Of a DNA stretch of 64,000 nt, positions 8,261 to 15,666 are shown in pieces. The stretch is from Segatella copri. GTDB taxonomy: Bacteria; Bacteroidota; Bacteroidia; Bacteroidales; Bacteroidaceae. The stretch is from NCBI RefSeq assembly GCF_026015295.1, contig NZ_JAPDUW010000001.1, positions 2,713,501 through 2,777,500 of the forward strand, written 5' to 3'. Position 1 is the stretch's first letter; every line of letters starts with the position of its first letter. The translations under genes were made by a program, and so were the position numbers. The notes beneath the pieces are model-generated. The model made no database searches and was not told the DNA's origin. It was given only the letters and a program-made list of their open reading frames with translations.

Positions 8261-10462
8261 ATGGAACGTTTTCCTATAATTTACCAGCATGATTCTATGC
8301 AATGCGGAATAGCCTGCTTGCAAATGGTATGCAAATATTTCGGCAGAGAATACTCTTTGGATTCTCTATCGAAACTTTGTTTTGCTACTACGGAAGGAGT
8401 CTCTCTGTTAGGTATCAATGAGGCAGCAAACACACTTGGCTTGCGTACTACATGCGCTAGAGCTACAACTATGGTGCTAGGTGAAGTCCCTTTGCCTTGT
8501 ATCCTTCATTGGAACCAAAATCACTTTGTTGTCTTGTATAAAGTCAAGAAAGAAAAGAACTTCTATGTAGCAGACCCAGGGAAGGGATTGGTTGTTTATA
8601 CGTTAGAGGAGTTCAAGCAACATTGGATAAGCACGAACTTCAATGGTGAAGACAAGGGCATTGCTATGTTCTTGGAAACCACTCCTGTTTTCTTTACTTA
8701 TAAGATGCAAGGTGAAGAGAACATCAAAGAGAAGCGGTCTTTCCGCTTTCTCTTTGGATATGTGAAGAAATACCGCAAGTATTTCGGACAAATCATCTTG
8801 GGCTTGTTAGTTGGAAGTCTCTTGCAACTAGTTCTGCCATTACTTACCCAATCAATCGTGGATGTCGGCATCAAGAACCAAGACATCGGCTTTGTCTGGC
8901 TTATATTGTTGGGACAGTTGATGCTTACAATCAGCAGAACGGCAATCGACTTTATCCGCAGATGGCTTTTGCTTCACATTTCTCTGCGTATTAACATTTC
9001 ATTGGTTAGTGACTTCTTTATCAAGCTCTTGAAGCTACCGATGTCTTTCTTTGACACGAAGCTCATGGGCGACTTGATGCAGAGGATGAACGATCATAGC
9101 CGTGTGAATAATTTCCTAACACAGCAGACGCTCAACATCACCTTTGCCATGCTTACTTTCGTGGTATTCTCGGTGGTGCTGTTCTTCTACAATAAGTTGG
9201 TGTTTGCCATCTTCTTGTTGGGAAGCATCCTCTATGGCGCATGGATGACCTTGTTTTTGAAGCGAAGAAAGGTACTCGACTATGAATTGTTTGAGCAGCA
9301 AGCTATTAACAACAACAAGACCTACGAGTTCATCACTTCCATGCAGGAAATCAAGTTGCAGGATTGTGAGCAGCGCAGAAGATAGGAATGGGAGGACACG
9401 CAAGCAGACTTGTTTGGAGTGCAGATGAAATCACTCAAACTCCAACAGACACAGGAGGCAGGAAGTATCTTTATCAACGAGGTGAAGAACATCATCATCA
9501 CGGTAGTGGCTGCAACCGCCGTGATTCATGGGCAAATGACACTTGGTATGATGCTCGCTGTGCAATACATCATCGGTCAACTCAACTCGCCTGTGGAGCA
9601 ACTGATGAATTTCTTCTATTCCCTGCAAGATGTGAAGATTAGCTTGGAGCGAATCAACGAGATTCACCAGATGGATGATGAGAATGGAAAGGAAGGCTTG
9701 CTAACTTCTATTGAAGATAAGAATGAGGGCATTGACATCAAGAACATCATGTTCAAGTACGACCCACATGCTTTGCGCAAAACCATAGACGATGTGAGCA
9801 TTCACATTCCGCAAGGTAAGGTAACAGCCATCGTTGGCGCATCTGGCAGTGGAAAGACCACCCTCATCCGTTTGATGCTTGGTTATTATCCTGTCTTGGA
9901 GGGAACAATCAACATTGGAAATACTGACATCAACAAACTCAACAAAAAGTGGTGGCGCAGACAATGTGGTGTTGTCATGCAGGATGGTGTTATCTTCTCG
10001 GAGAGTATCGCAAGAAACATTGCTGTTGATGATGGCGATATAGATAAGGAAAGGTTGTTGAAAGCTGCCGAGATAACTTGCATCAAGGATTACGTGATGG
10101 CTTTGCCTCTGAAGTTCAACACCAAGATTGGGCGTGATGGCGTGGGACTGAGCCAAGGACAGAAACAGCGTATCTTGATAGCAAGGGCGGTGTATAAGAA
10201 TCCCGACTACATCTTCCTTGACGAGGCGACCAACTCGCTCGATGCCAACAATGAGAGAAGCATCGTAGAGAACTTGGATAAGTTCTACAAAGGAAAGACG
10301 GTTGTGATTGTGGCTCATCGCCTAAGCACTGTGAAGAATGCCGACCAAATCGTGGTCATCGACCAAGGAAAGGTGGTTGAGATAGGCAACCATGAGTCTT
10401 TGACCGCCAAGCGAGGGGCATACTATAATCTTGTGAAGAATCAGTTGGAATTGGGAAACTAA
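8261..10462 (+). pseudogene. C39-peptidase ABC exporter (PCAT), interrupted by an in-frame TAG
   Basis: Bacteriocin/peptide-type exporter that would remove a double-glycine leader and export the peptide. N-terminal C39 peptidase: Q9, C15 (DSMQCGIACL), H88 and D105. A six-helix membrane domain follows from about residue 165. After the stop TAG at 9383-9385 the same frame continues (EWEDTQADLFGVQMKSLKLQ) into the rest of the membrane domain and the ATPase: Walker A GASGSGKTT, signature LSQGQKQR, Walker B YIFLDEAT, H-loop VAHRLST. Both halves (8261-9385; 9386-10462, possible restart ATG 9410 or 9425) are otherwise clean, about 732 residues in total. TAG sits after three Arg, where a Trp (TGG) is expected. 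Either a recent nonsense mutation, a sequencing error, or readthrough; the intact flanks show it is not old decay. Confidence 0.88.
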
Positions 10463-10474
10463 AAAGCGTTTGAT

Positions 10475-10945
10475 ATGGAACAAAAAGAATCAGATAATAT
10501 CGAATTGAGAAGCGAGAAGGTGAGGAACGTGATAGGCAAGGTTCCTCCTCGCCTCGTCAGCTTGGGAACGGTTGTCATTACGATAATAGTCCTCGCCCTC
10601 GCAGTTGCTTTCTACAAGATACCTTATCCTATATCCATAGAGGCTAATGGTGAGGTCGTCAATCAAAGAACGATGCAGGTGTTTGTACCATACAAGTATT
10701 TGTATCTTTTCGATGAGCCAAGGACGGCTCATGTTTCTTTTGAGGGCAACGACAATACATCTTATAACTGCAACATTGTAAGCCATAAAGTCAAGCTCAT
10801 ACATAGGGAAGATGGCAACTATTTTATGGCAATAGCCACAATGAGCACACAGGGGCAAAATACTCCTATACTGCAAAAGTATATGAAAGCTGATGTGAGA
10901 ATCATCGTCAGCAACAGAACGTTATGGCAGCAGGTTTTCGGATAA
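10475..10945 (+). CDS. Short HlyD-like membrane protein of the exporter locus
   Basis: 156 residues. An N-terminal motif (LRSEKVRNVIGKVPPRLVSLG) and one membrane helix (about 33-53, VVITIIVLALAVAFYKIPYP) match the start of HlyD-type periplasmic adaptors that partner C39 exporters in Bacteroidota. A full adaptor is roughly 350-430 residues with a long coiled-coil hairpin and lipoyl domain; here only a compact beta-rich periplasmic part of about 100 residues follows. It lies 12 bp after the exporter. It may be a natural mini-adaptor or a descendant of an internally deleted one; there is no frameshift within it. Confidence 0.6.
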   Translation: MEQKESDNIELRSEKVRNVIGKVPPRLVSLGTVVITIIVLALAVAFYKIPYPISIEANGEVVNQRTMQVFVPYKYLYLFDEPRTAHVSFEGNDNTSYNCNIVSHKVKLIHREDGNYFMAIATMSTQGQNTPILQKYMKADVRIIVSNRTLWQQVFG

Positions 10946-10948
10946 GCT

Positions 10949-11023
10949 ATGTCCGAATACAGCTGTTTGTTTTTGGATGCATATTGTGTTGCTAAGCATC
11001 AGATTTTACAAAAAAAGTTCTAA
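10949..11023 (+). CDS. Possible 24-residue peptide after the exporter genes
   Basis: A tiny frame starting 3 bp after the HlyD-like stop (MSEYSCLFLDAYCVAKHQ...). It has two cysteines but no double-glycine leader, so it is not an obvious cargo peptide. It could be translated by coupling or be chance. Confidence 0.15.
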   Translation: MSEYSCLFLDAYCVAKHQILQKKF

Positions 11024-11119
11024 ATTCCATAAATTTCTCCTAGCGAATTATGGCATATTTAGAAAATTGTCGTATCTTTGTCCCCGAATTAAGGCGTTCT
11101 TTGCATATTGCAAAATACA

Positions 11120-11145
11120 GAAACGAGCAGAAGTCCGCTCGTTTC
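11120..11145 (+). other. Perfect 9-bp hairpin in the gap before the HU gene
   Basis: GAAACGAGC (11120-11128) and GCTCGTTTC (11137-11145) enclose an 8-nt loop. A -7-like TATCTTTG at 11073-11080 lies upstream. No T-run follows, so it may be part of a leader or small RNA rather than a terminator. Confidence 0.35.
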
Positions 11146-11283
11146 CATATTGTTACCTATATAATATAGGCAAACGACCAACTTCTTGATTTTCAATCAA
11201 AGTCCAATTTAGAGCGAGTTAGGTTTTTTAACAGGTTTCAGATTGAAAGCGTGCTGAAAATCGCGCCTTATCACACGCTGAAA

Positions 11284-11315
11284 TTTGGTGGTATCGGGAA
11301 ATTGGCGTATCTTTG
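11284..11315 (+). promoter_or_regulatory. Promoter of the HU-like gene
   Basis: TTTG (11284-11287), 20-bp spacer, TATCTTTG (11308-11315): a full match to the Bacteroidota -33/-7 consensus. Transcription would start near 11322 and run through a short array of ATTCAAC heptamers (11353-11382) before the start codon. Confidence 0.75.
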
Positions 11316-11395
11316 CATCGTGATTCAAGAAGGCTTGTGCACCCCGCCAAGTCAACATTCAACATTCAACATTCAACACTAAAAAATTTAAGATT

Positions 11396-11971
11396 ATGGA
11401 AGTAAAAGGAACATTGAAATATCGTAAAGTACAGCGCACACCTCAGACTGGTGAAAACGCAGGCAAGAAGAAGTGGTATGCTACTTCGGTAACCGACCGC
11501 GAAGTGGACTTCGAGGGATTCGTATCGCATATCTCCGACCACGGCTCGCCTTACTCTCGTGGTACTATCCACGGTGTGCTGATGGATGCACTCGACCATC
11601 TGCAGGAGCTGATTCTCGACGGCAAGAGCGTGCGTCTCTCTGACCTCGGACTGTTCTCCATCGGTATGAGCTCCAAGGCGGAGGATACCAAGGAGAAGGT
11701 GACAGCTGCCAGCGTAGAAGGCGTGCACCTGATTGTGAGAAACACGAAGAGCTGGAGCAATGCCGAGCTGCGCAAGAAGTGCAAGATTCAGGAGTACGGC
11801 GGCTATATCGGCACCGACGAGGAGGGCACCACAGGCGGTGGTACTACCGGTGATGGCACTGAACAGGGCGGCGGCTCTGACACCAGCCAGGGCGGCTCAG
11901 GTACTACCGGTGGCGGAACCCAAGAAGGCGGCGGAGGCGGCTCTCAGGATAACGGCGACGGGCTTGAATAA
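11396..11971 (+). CDS. HU/IHF-like DNA-binding protein with Gly/Thr/Ser tail
   Basis: 191 residues. Residues 1-130 match the HU-related nucleoid protein group common in Bacteroidales (KGTLKYRKVQRTP start; SPYSRGTIHGVLMDALDHL helical part; SVRLSDLGLFSIGMSS arm base; FR-type ending near residue 135). Residues about 139-191 are a low-complexity tail of repeated Gly-Gly-Gly-Thr, Thr-Gly-Asp and Gly-Ser runs, probably disordered. These proteins are thought to bind DNA in a HU-like way; specific targets are unknown. It is followed by a smalltalk micro-gene, a frequent pairing. Repeats in the tail may make its length variable between strains. Confidence 0.82.
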   Translation: MEVKGTLKYRKVQRTPQTGENAGKKKWYATSVTDREVDFEGFVSHISDHGSPYSRGTIHGVLMDALDHLQELILDGKSVRLSDLGLFSIGMSSKAEDTKEKVTAASVEGVHLIVRNTKSWSNAELRKKCKIQEYGGYIGTDEEGTTGGGTTGDGTEQGGGSDTSQGGSGTTGGGTQEGGGGGSQDNGDGLE

Positions 11972-12066
11972 AGCCCTCGCCTGAGGGCGGCAAGTAGAAA
12001 GCTAGCGTATCCCCTCACCAAGTTAATATTAACATTTAACACTTAACATTAAAAATAATAATAAAG

Positions 12067-12165
12067 ATGATGAAAGCAAATACCTGGAAAACGATTTTGC
12101 AGATTGCAATCTCCTTCCTCACAGCCATCGCTACTACGCTCGGAGTTACCAGCTGTAGCGTGTAA
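12067..12165 (+). CDS. Smalltalk family micro-protein
   Basis: 31-32 residues: MMKANTWKTILQIAISFLTA then IATTLGVTSCSV. One hydrophobic helix and a Thr-Ser-Cys end match the 'smalltalk' peptides found right after HU-like genes in Bacteroidales. Function is unknown; a membrane-anchored or lipidated short peptide is possible because of the C-terminal Cys. Start is ATG 12067 or 12070. A strong terminator follows at 12205-12241, so it ends the HU transcription unit. Confidence 0.75.
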   Translation: MMKANTWKTILQIAISFLTAIATTLGVTSCSV

Positions 12166-12204
12166 AAAAAAAGATGTTTTTTAGATTTTGATTCGACATA
12201 GCAA

Positions 12205-12241
12205 AGCCCCCGGTGCATCACGCATCGGGGGCTTTTTTTTT
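12205..12241 (+). terminator. Intrinsic terminator after smalltalk gene
   Basis: AGCCCCCGGTGC (12205-12216), loop ATCAC, GCATCGGGGGCT (12222-12233), then nine T. Strong G+C stem with one G-T pair. Confidence 0.9.
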
Positions 12242-12263
12242 AACCCTTTAACCAGTCGGCTAC

Positions 12264-12290
12264 CCATGTACGGCGTTTCGCCGTACATGG
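12264..12290. repeat. 12-bp perfect palindrome with 3-nt loop
   Basis: CCATGTACGGCG (12264-12275), TTT, CGCCGTACATGG (12279-12290). No T-run on either side, so it looks like a palindromic intergenic element or regulatory cruciform between the converging HU/smalltalk and glycosyltransferase units. Confidence 0.6.
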
Positions 12291-12353
12291 TATATTAACT
12301 AGTTAATAGTCAAGACTTTGCAAACAAATATTATAAAACAATTTAAAAAAATT

Positions 12354-13130
12354 CTATCTCTTTACAGCCCCTCTTATCACGAACCAAGCATGAACTGCAA
12401 GGGTGGGAAGAAGGCCGTAATGGGTGCGCATCACCTGGAAACGCTCCTTCAGGGAAGCTTTGTGGTTCTGCGTGGTCATGCCGCCATCCAGAAAATGGGT
12501 GAGGACGGCATGGACGTTGCGCAACGGCAACTTGCGGCGAGATGACTCCCGCATGATGCGGATACACCAGTCTACATCTGCCGAATAACGGTAGTGCAGA
12601 TCGTAATGAATCTCACGGGCTATGTCTGTGCGGGCATAGAATGACTGGTGGCATACCAGCATGCCCCAGATGAACGAACGCCACGTGAGCTTATTAGGTG
12701 GGGCTAGACGGCGATGACGCAGGAAATGACCCATCTCGTCCACGATATCGGTATCGCCGTAAAGTATGCCGGGCAGTACTTCGCCTTCGCCTACACAGCC
12801 CTCTACGTACTCCAACGTATCGGCTGTAGGAAAGGTGTCGCCGGCATTCATGAACACCAGGTAATCGCCCGTAGCTCGGTCGATGCTCTTGTTCATGGCA
12901 TCATAAAGTCCCTTGTCGGGTTCTGATATGACCACGATTTCGTGCGAGCTCTCGCCTACTGCATTGCGATGCTGATATGCCTTCACCAGCTGGAGGGTAC
13001 GGTCGCGGGAACCGCCATCCATGATGATGTGCTCGATGTTGCAGTAGGTCTGGCGCTGCACGCTGTCGAGGGTACGCTGCAACTCCTTCTCGGCATTGTA
13101 CGTACAGGTTACGACGGTGAACTTAATCAT
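12354..13130 (-). CDS. Family 2 glycosyltransferase (GT-A fold)
   Basis: 258 residues, cytosolic. N-terminal GT2 signature FTVVTCTYNAEKELQRTLDS, nucleotide-binding DGGSRDRT (about 39-46) and SEPDKGLYDAMNKSI, then MNAGD in the position of the metal-binding DXD, all usual for the WcaA-like GT2 subgroup that adds sugars to O-antigen or capsule repeat units. SADVDWCIRIM further down is the typical late motif. It overlaps the upstream GT4 gene by 4 bases (ATGA), so the two are co-translated. The donor and acceptor cannot be inferred. No polymerase or flippase gene is nearby. Confidence 0.85.
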   Translation of the reverse strand: MIKFTVVTCTYNAEKELQRTLDSVQRQTYCNIEHIIMDGGSRDRTLQLVKAYQHRNAVGESSHEIVVISEPDKGLYDAMNKSIDRATGDYLVFMNAGDTFPTADTLEYVEGCVGEGEVLPGILYGDTDIVDEMGHFLRHRRLAPPNKLTWRSFIWGMLVCHQSFYARTDIAREIHYDLHYRYSADVDWCIRIMRESSRRKLPLRNVHAVLTHFLDGGMTTQNHKASLKERFQVMRTHYGLLPTLAVHAWFVIRGAVKR

Positions 13131-14395
13131 AACTTATAGTTTTTGTAGGCCATCGCCTCGTTATAAACTTCAATATATTTCAATGCTACGGCATGCTGCG
13201 AATAGTTCTGTGCTACCTTTTGCAGACATGCCTGCTTCAGAGCCGCCCTGTTGGCCTCTTCGAGTACCCAGTGGATGCCACTCGCCAGGTCTTCGGTATC
13301 GCGGTAGTTGGCCACGTAGCCGTTCTGCTGATGGTCTATCATCTCCGGTATTCCTCCTACCCTGAAACCGATGCTCGGCACGCCGCACGCCATCGACTCC
13401 ATGATGGTGTTAGGGAGGTTATCTTCGAGCGATGGCAGCACGAAGGCATCGGCAGAATTGTAGATTGCCACTATCTGCTTCTCATCGTTGACATAGCCGA
13501 GCGAATAGGACGGCAGGGTGAGGTTTACTTCCTCGGAATGGCCGCCCAGGATGGCGATGGCGGTATTCTCCTTCATCTCGGGATAGCGCGCTACCAGCCG
13601 GTCGATGGCTTCGATGAAATAACGCATGCCCTTGCGCTCGTCGGTTACGCGCTGGGATACGAAGAGGATGATATGCTTGTCGGCTGGCAGACCGGCACGC
13701 AGACGCGCCTCTGCTTGATCCTGAGGACAGAACACGTGGGTATCTATCGGATTCGGGATGTTGGTGATGCGCTGACCTACGAAGAGACCGCTGCCCTTTG
13801 CCTGCCGTTCGAGCCAACGGCTACAGGTGACGAAGGAGATGGCGCCGCGATGGTAGAGTTCCTTCTTGCGGCGGAATATCTTTGCTGAGAGGTCGTTCTT
13901 GCTGCCTTTATTGGGGAGAAGCGGACAGTTACCGCAGGCGGAGGCATAGCGGTTGCAGCCACGGGCATAATGGCAGATGCCGGTAGCTGGCCAGAGATCG
14001 TGCATGGTCCATACCACCGGTTTGCCGCTGCGGATTATCTTGCGGATGTTCTTGAGTGAGAGCATGCCCTGATTGATCCAGGAGAGATGGATGACATCTG
14101 CCTCCTGAAACTCGCGGAGCCTGGTGATATCGGTACCCGATGTTGCCATGTCTACCTCCCAAAGGCGCTGACGGGAGAAATGGAGATGCCAGAACACGCA
14201 CCAGCGCTCCCACAGGAAGTTCCACTGCAACCTGAGCGAACGGGGCAGACTGACCACGGTGATGTCTTCTGTCTCCTTGTCGCGTACCAACATCTTTGCC
14301 TTAACGCCATTGTTGTTAAGGGCATCCATCAGGCGGTTGGCTGCTACTGCCGCTCCGCCTGTCTTTTCACTTGTATTTACTATGAGTACTCTCAT
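13127..14395 (-). CDS. Family 4 glycosyltransferase (GT-B fold)
   Basis: 422 residues from ATG 14395; this start (MRVLIVNTSEKTGGAAVAAN) is the normal GT4 N-terminus with the Gly-rich loop, while the longer open frame runs back across the promoter. Features in order: HDLWPATGICHYARGC (a Cys-containing patch also found in WcaC-like enzymes), NIPNPIDTHVF, GT4 domain IILFVSQRVTDERKGMRYF, FVLPSLEDNLPNTIMESMAC (the E-x7-E donor site), GVPSIGFRVGGIPEMI. It likely transfers a hexose from a nucleotide sugar during surface polysaccharide or glycolipid synthesis. It is the first gene of a two-gene leftward operon with the GT2 gene and has its own promoter. Confidence 0.86.
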   Translation of the reverse strand: MRVLIVNTSEKTGGAAVAANRLMDALNNNGVKAKMLVRDKETEDITVVSLPRSLRLQWNFLWERWCVFWHLHFSRQRLWEVDMATSGTDITRLREFQEADVIHLSWINQGMLSLKNIRKIIRSGKPVVWTMHDLWPATGICHYARGCNRYASACGNCPLLPNKGSKNDLSAKIFRRKKELYHRGAISFVTCSRWLERQAKGSGLFVGQRITNIPNPIDTHVFCPQDQAEARLRAGLPADKHIILFVSQRVTDERKGMRYFIEAIDRLVARYPEMKENTAIAILGGHSEEVNLTLPSYSLGYVNDEKQIVAIYNSADAFVLPSLEDNLPNTIMESMACGVPSIGFRVGGIPEMIDHQQNGYVANYRDTEDLASGIHWVLEEANRAALKQACLQKVAQNYSQHAVALKYIEVYNEAMAYKNYKL

Positions 14396-14445
14396 CTGCG
14401 TATATTTTTGATACCGCAAAAAGCTGCGTATATTGATTGATACTG

Positions 14446-14476
14446 CAAAGATAGCACAAATCGGAGACAAAACAAA
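14446..14476 (-). promoter_or_regulatory. Promoter of the glycosyltransferase pair
   Basis: Minus strand TTTG (14473-14476), 19-bp spacer, TATCTTTG (14446-14453). Full consensus match, about 45 bp before the GT4 start codon. Confidence 0.75.
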
Positions 14477-14540
14477 ATAAAAAGGCATGTTTTTTTCGAG
14501 GAAGTCGGAAAAGGAGGAAACGGAAGGGGGAGAAAGGGGC

Positions 14541-14718
14541 ATAAAAAAACATACCACAACTCTCAACGAGCTGTGGCATGCAATATGTTTAACTTAAAAA
14601 ATCTAATCAAAATAGTCTCACGACTTTCTCAATTATCGGTTAAACAATCTACCTTAAAACCTAATAACTAAAAACCTAAATCTATTACTACTAACCTAAA
14701 CAATCTATTAACCTTTTG
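14541..14718 (-). ncRNA. Candidate ~180-nt small RNA, unknown family
   Basis: A leftward transcription unit with no credible open frame. It has a complete promoter (14725-14756) and ends in an intrinsic terminator (14542-14576). The 5' half is A+U-rich with repeated UUAGGUU-like motifs (for example UAGGUUUUUAGUUAUUAGG); the 3' part has a GUCGUGAGAC segment before the terminal hairpin. Length, stand-alone promoter and hairpin fit a regulatory RNA; size is in the range of 6S RNA, but I cannot show the 6S bulge with confidence. It could also be a leader reading through to the GT4 gene. Confidence 0.6.
14542..14576 (-). terminator. Terminator of the candidate small RNA
   Basis: Read leftward: CCACAGCTC (14576-14568), loop GTTGA, GAGTTGTGG (14562-14554), then TATG and a run of seven T (14549-14543). 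Nine base pairs including one G-T. Confidence 0.75.
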
Positions 14719-14724
14719 ACACTG

Positions 14725-14756
14725 CAAAATTACTACTATTTCGGCTATTCACCAAA
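14725..14756 (-). promoter_or_regulatory. Promoter of the candidate small RNA
   Basis: Minus strand TTTG (14753-14756), 20-bp spacer, TAATTTTG (14725-14732). Perfect consensus; predicted start near 14718. Confidence 0.75.
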
Positions 14757-14882
14757 TATTCAGCCAAGAAAGTGTGACGTTTTTGCATTTTTTTGATATA
14801 TATCAAGCAAAAATGAACAAAAGAAACGGAAATTAACAACTTTCTGACACTTTTCCTACATTTTGCAGAATATAAAGCTTTT

Positions 14883-15031
14883 GCCCTTTCAGGGCGCCTT
14901 GCTGATTGCCATTATACCCAGGGCGATGCCCTGGGCTAGGAGCTTCTGCCCTTTCAGGGCGTGCTGATTGCGTGCTTCCCGATTAAGGGCATGCTGATTG
15001 CGTGCTGCTCTTTAAAGGGCGCCTTGCTTGC
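14883..15031. repeat. REP-like palindromic repeats, partly a 30-bp tandem array
   Basis: GCCCTTTCAGGGC occurs at 14883-14895 and 14948-14960, and CCCAGGGCGATGCCCTGGG at 14918-14936. From 14948 a 30-bp unit (palindrome plus GTGCTGATTGCGTGCTT) repeats about three times with decay up to the ispF stop. Resembles Bacteroidota intergenic palindromic (REP/RAYT-type) repeats. It may also serve to end ispF transcription. Confidence 0.65.
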
Positions 15032-15034
15032 GTT

Positions 15035-15514
15035 CTATCCTTTCTGAATAAGAACGGTGGCATAGGCGGAGATGCCCTCCATTCTGCCTGTGAATCCGAG
15101 TTTCTCGGTAGTTGTTGCCTTGATGGATATCTGGTCTTCGTCTACCCCCATTACCTCTGCCAGACAGGCTTTCATGGCTGGCACATGCGGGTTGAGTTTA
15201 GGGCGTTCGGCACAGACTGTGGCATCGATATTGCCCAGTGTATAGCCCTTGGTAGCTATCAGTTCCATCGTTTTGCGGAGCAGTATCTTAGAATCCACAT
15301 TCAGTGTTTCTGCTGCCGTATCGGGGAAATGATATCCGATATCACGCATGTTGGCGGCGCCCAACAGGGCATCGCAAATGGCATGTATCAGCACATCGGC
15401 ATCGCTGTGGCCCAGCAATCCCAGTTCATAATCTATCTTGATTCCTCCCAGCCACAAGTCGCGGTCAGCCACCAGCTTGTGGACATCATATCCAAATCCT
15501 ACACGTATATTCAT
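15035..15514 (-). CDS. ispF: 2-C-methyl-D-erythritol 2,4-cyclodiphosphate synthase
   Basis: 159 residues, normal length. Converts CDP-methylerythritol 2-phosphate to MEcPP with release of CMP in the non-mevalonate isoprenoid pathway; trimeric zinc enzyme in the cytosol. Visible: FGYDVHKL with zinc ligands D10 and H12, GHSDADVLIHAICDALLGA with H36 and H44, and the CDP-binding end TTTEKLGFTGRMEGI. It lies downstream of porV in the same direction, separated by 150 bp of heptamer repeats, so whether it is part of the porU-porV unit is open. Confidence 0.97.
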   Translation of the reverse strand: MNIRVGFGYDVHKLVADRDLWLGGIKIDYELGLLGHSDADVLIHAICDALLGAANMRDIGYHFPDTAAETLNVDSKILLRKTMELIATKGYTLGNIDATVCAERPKLNPHVPAMKACLAEVMGVDEDQISIKATTTEKLGFTGRMEGISAYATVLIQKG

Positions 15515-15527
15515 AACTTTAAATTAA

Positions 15528-15666
15528 TTGAATGTTGAATGTTGAATGTTGAATGTTGAATTTTTGCCTAACGGACTCAAGGGCGCTAGCCTAATTCAAC
15601 ATTCAACATTCAACATTCAACACTATTCATTCAACACTCAACACTCAACACTCAACACTCAACATT
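15528..15666. repeat. Facing heptamer arrays (TTGAATG)n and (ATTCAAC)n
   Basis: Left array 15528-15561 has about five TTGAATG units; right array 15594-15663 has ten ATTCAAC/ACTCAAC units. They are reverse complements, so RNA or single-stranded DNA could form a long hairpin. Similar heptamers stand before the HU gene (11353-11382). Tandem identical units point to slippage-prone DNA. Confidence 0.85.

Noticed and set aside
10977..11189. 70-residue frame after the exporter genes
   Set aside because: No ribosome site, no leader motif, and it overlaps a -7 element and a perfect hairpin.
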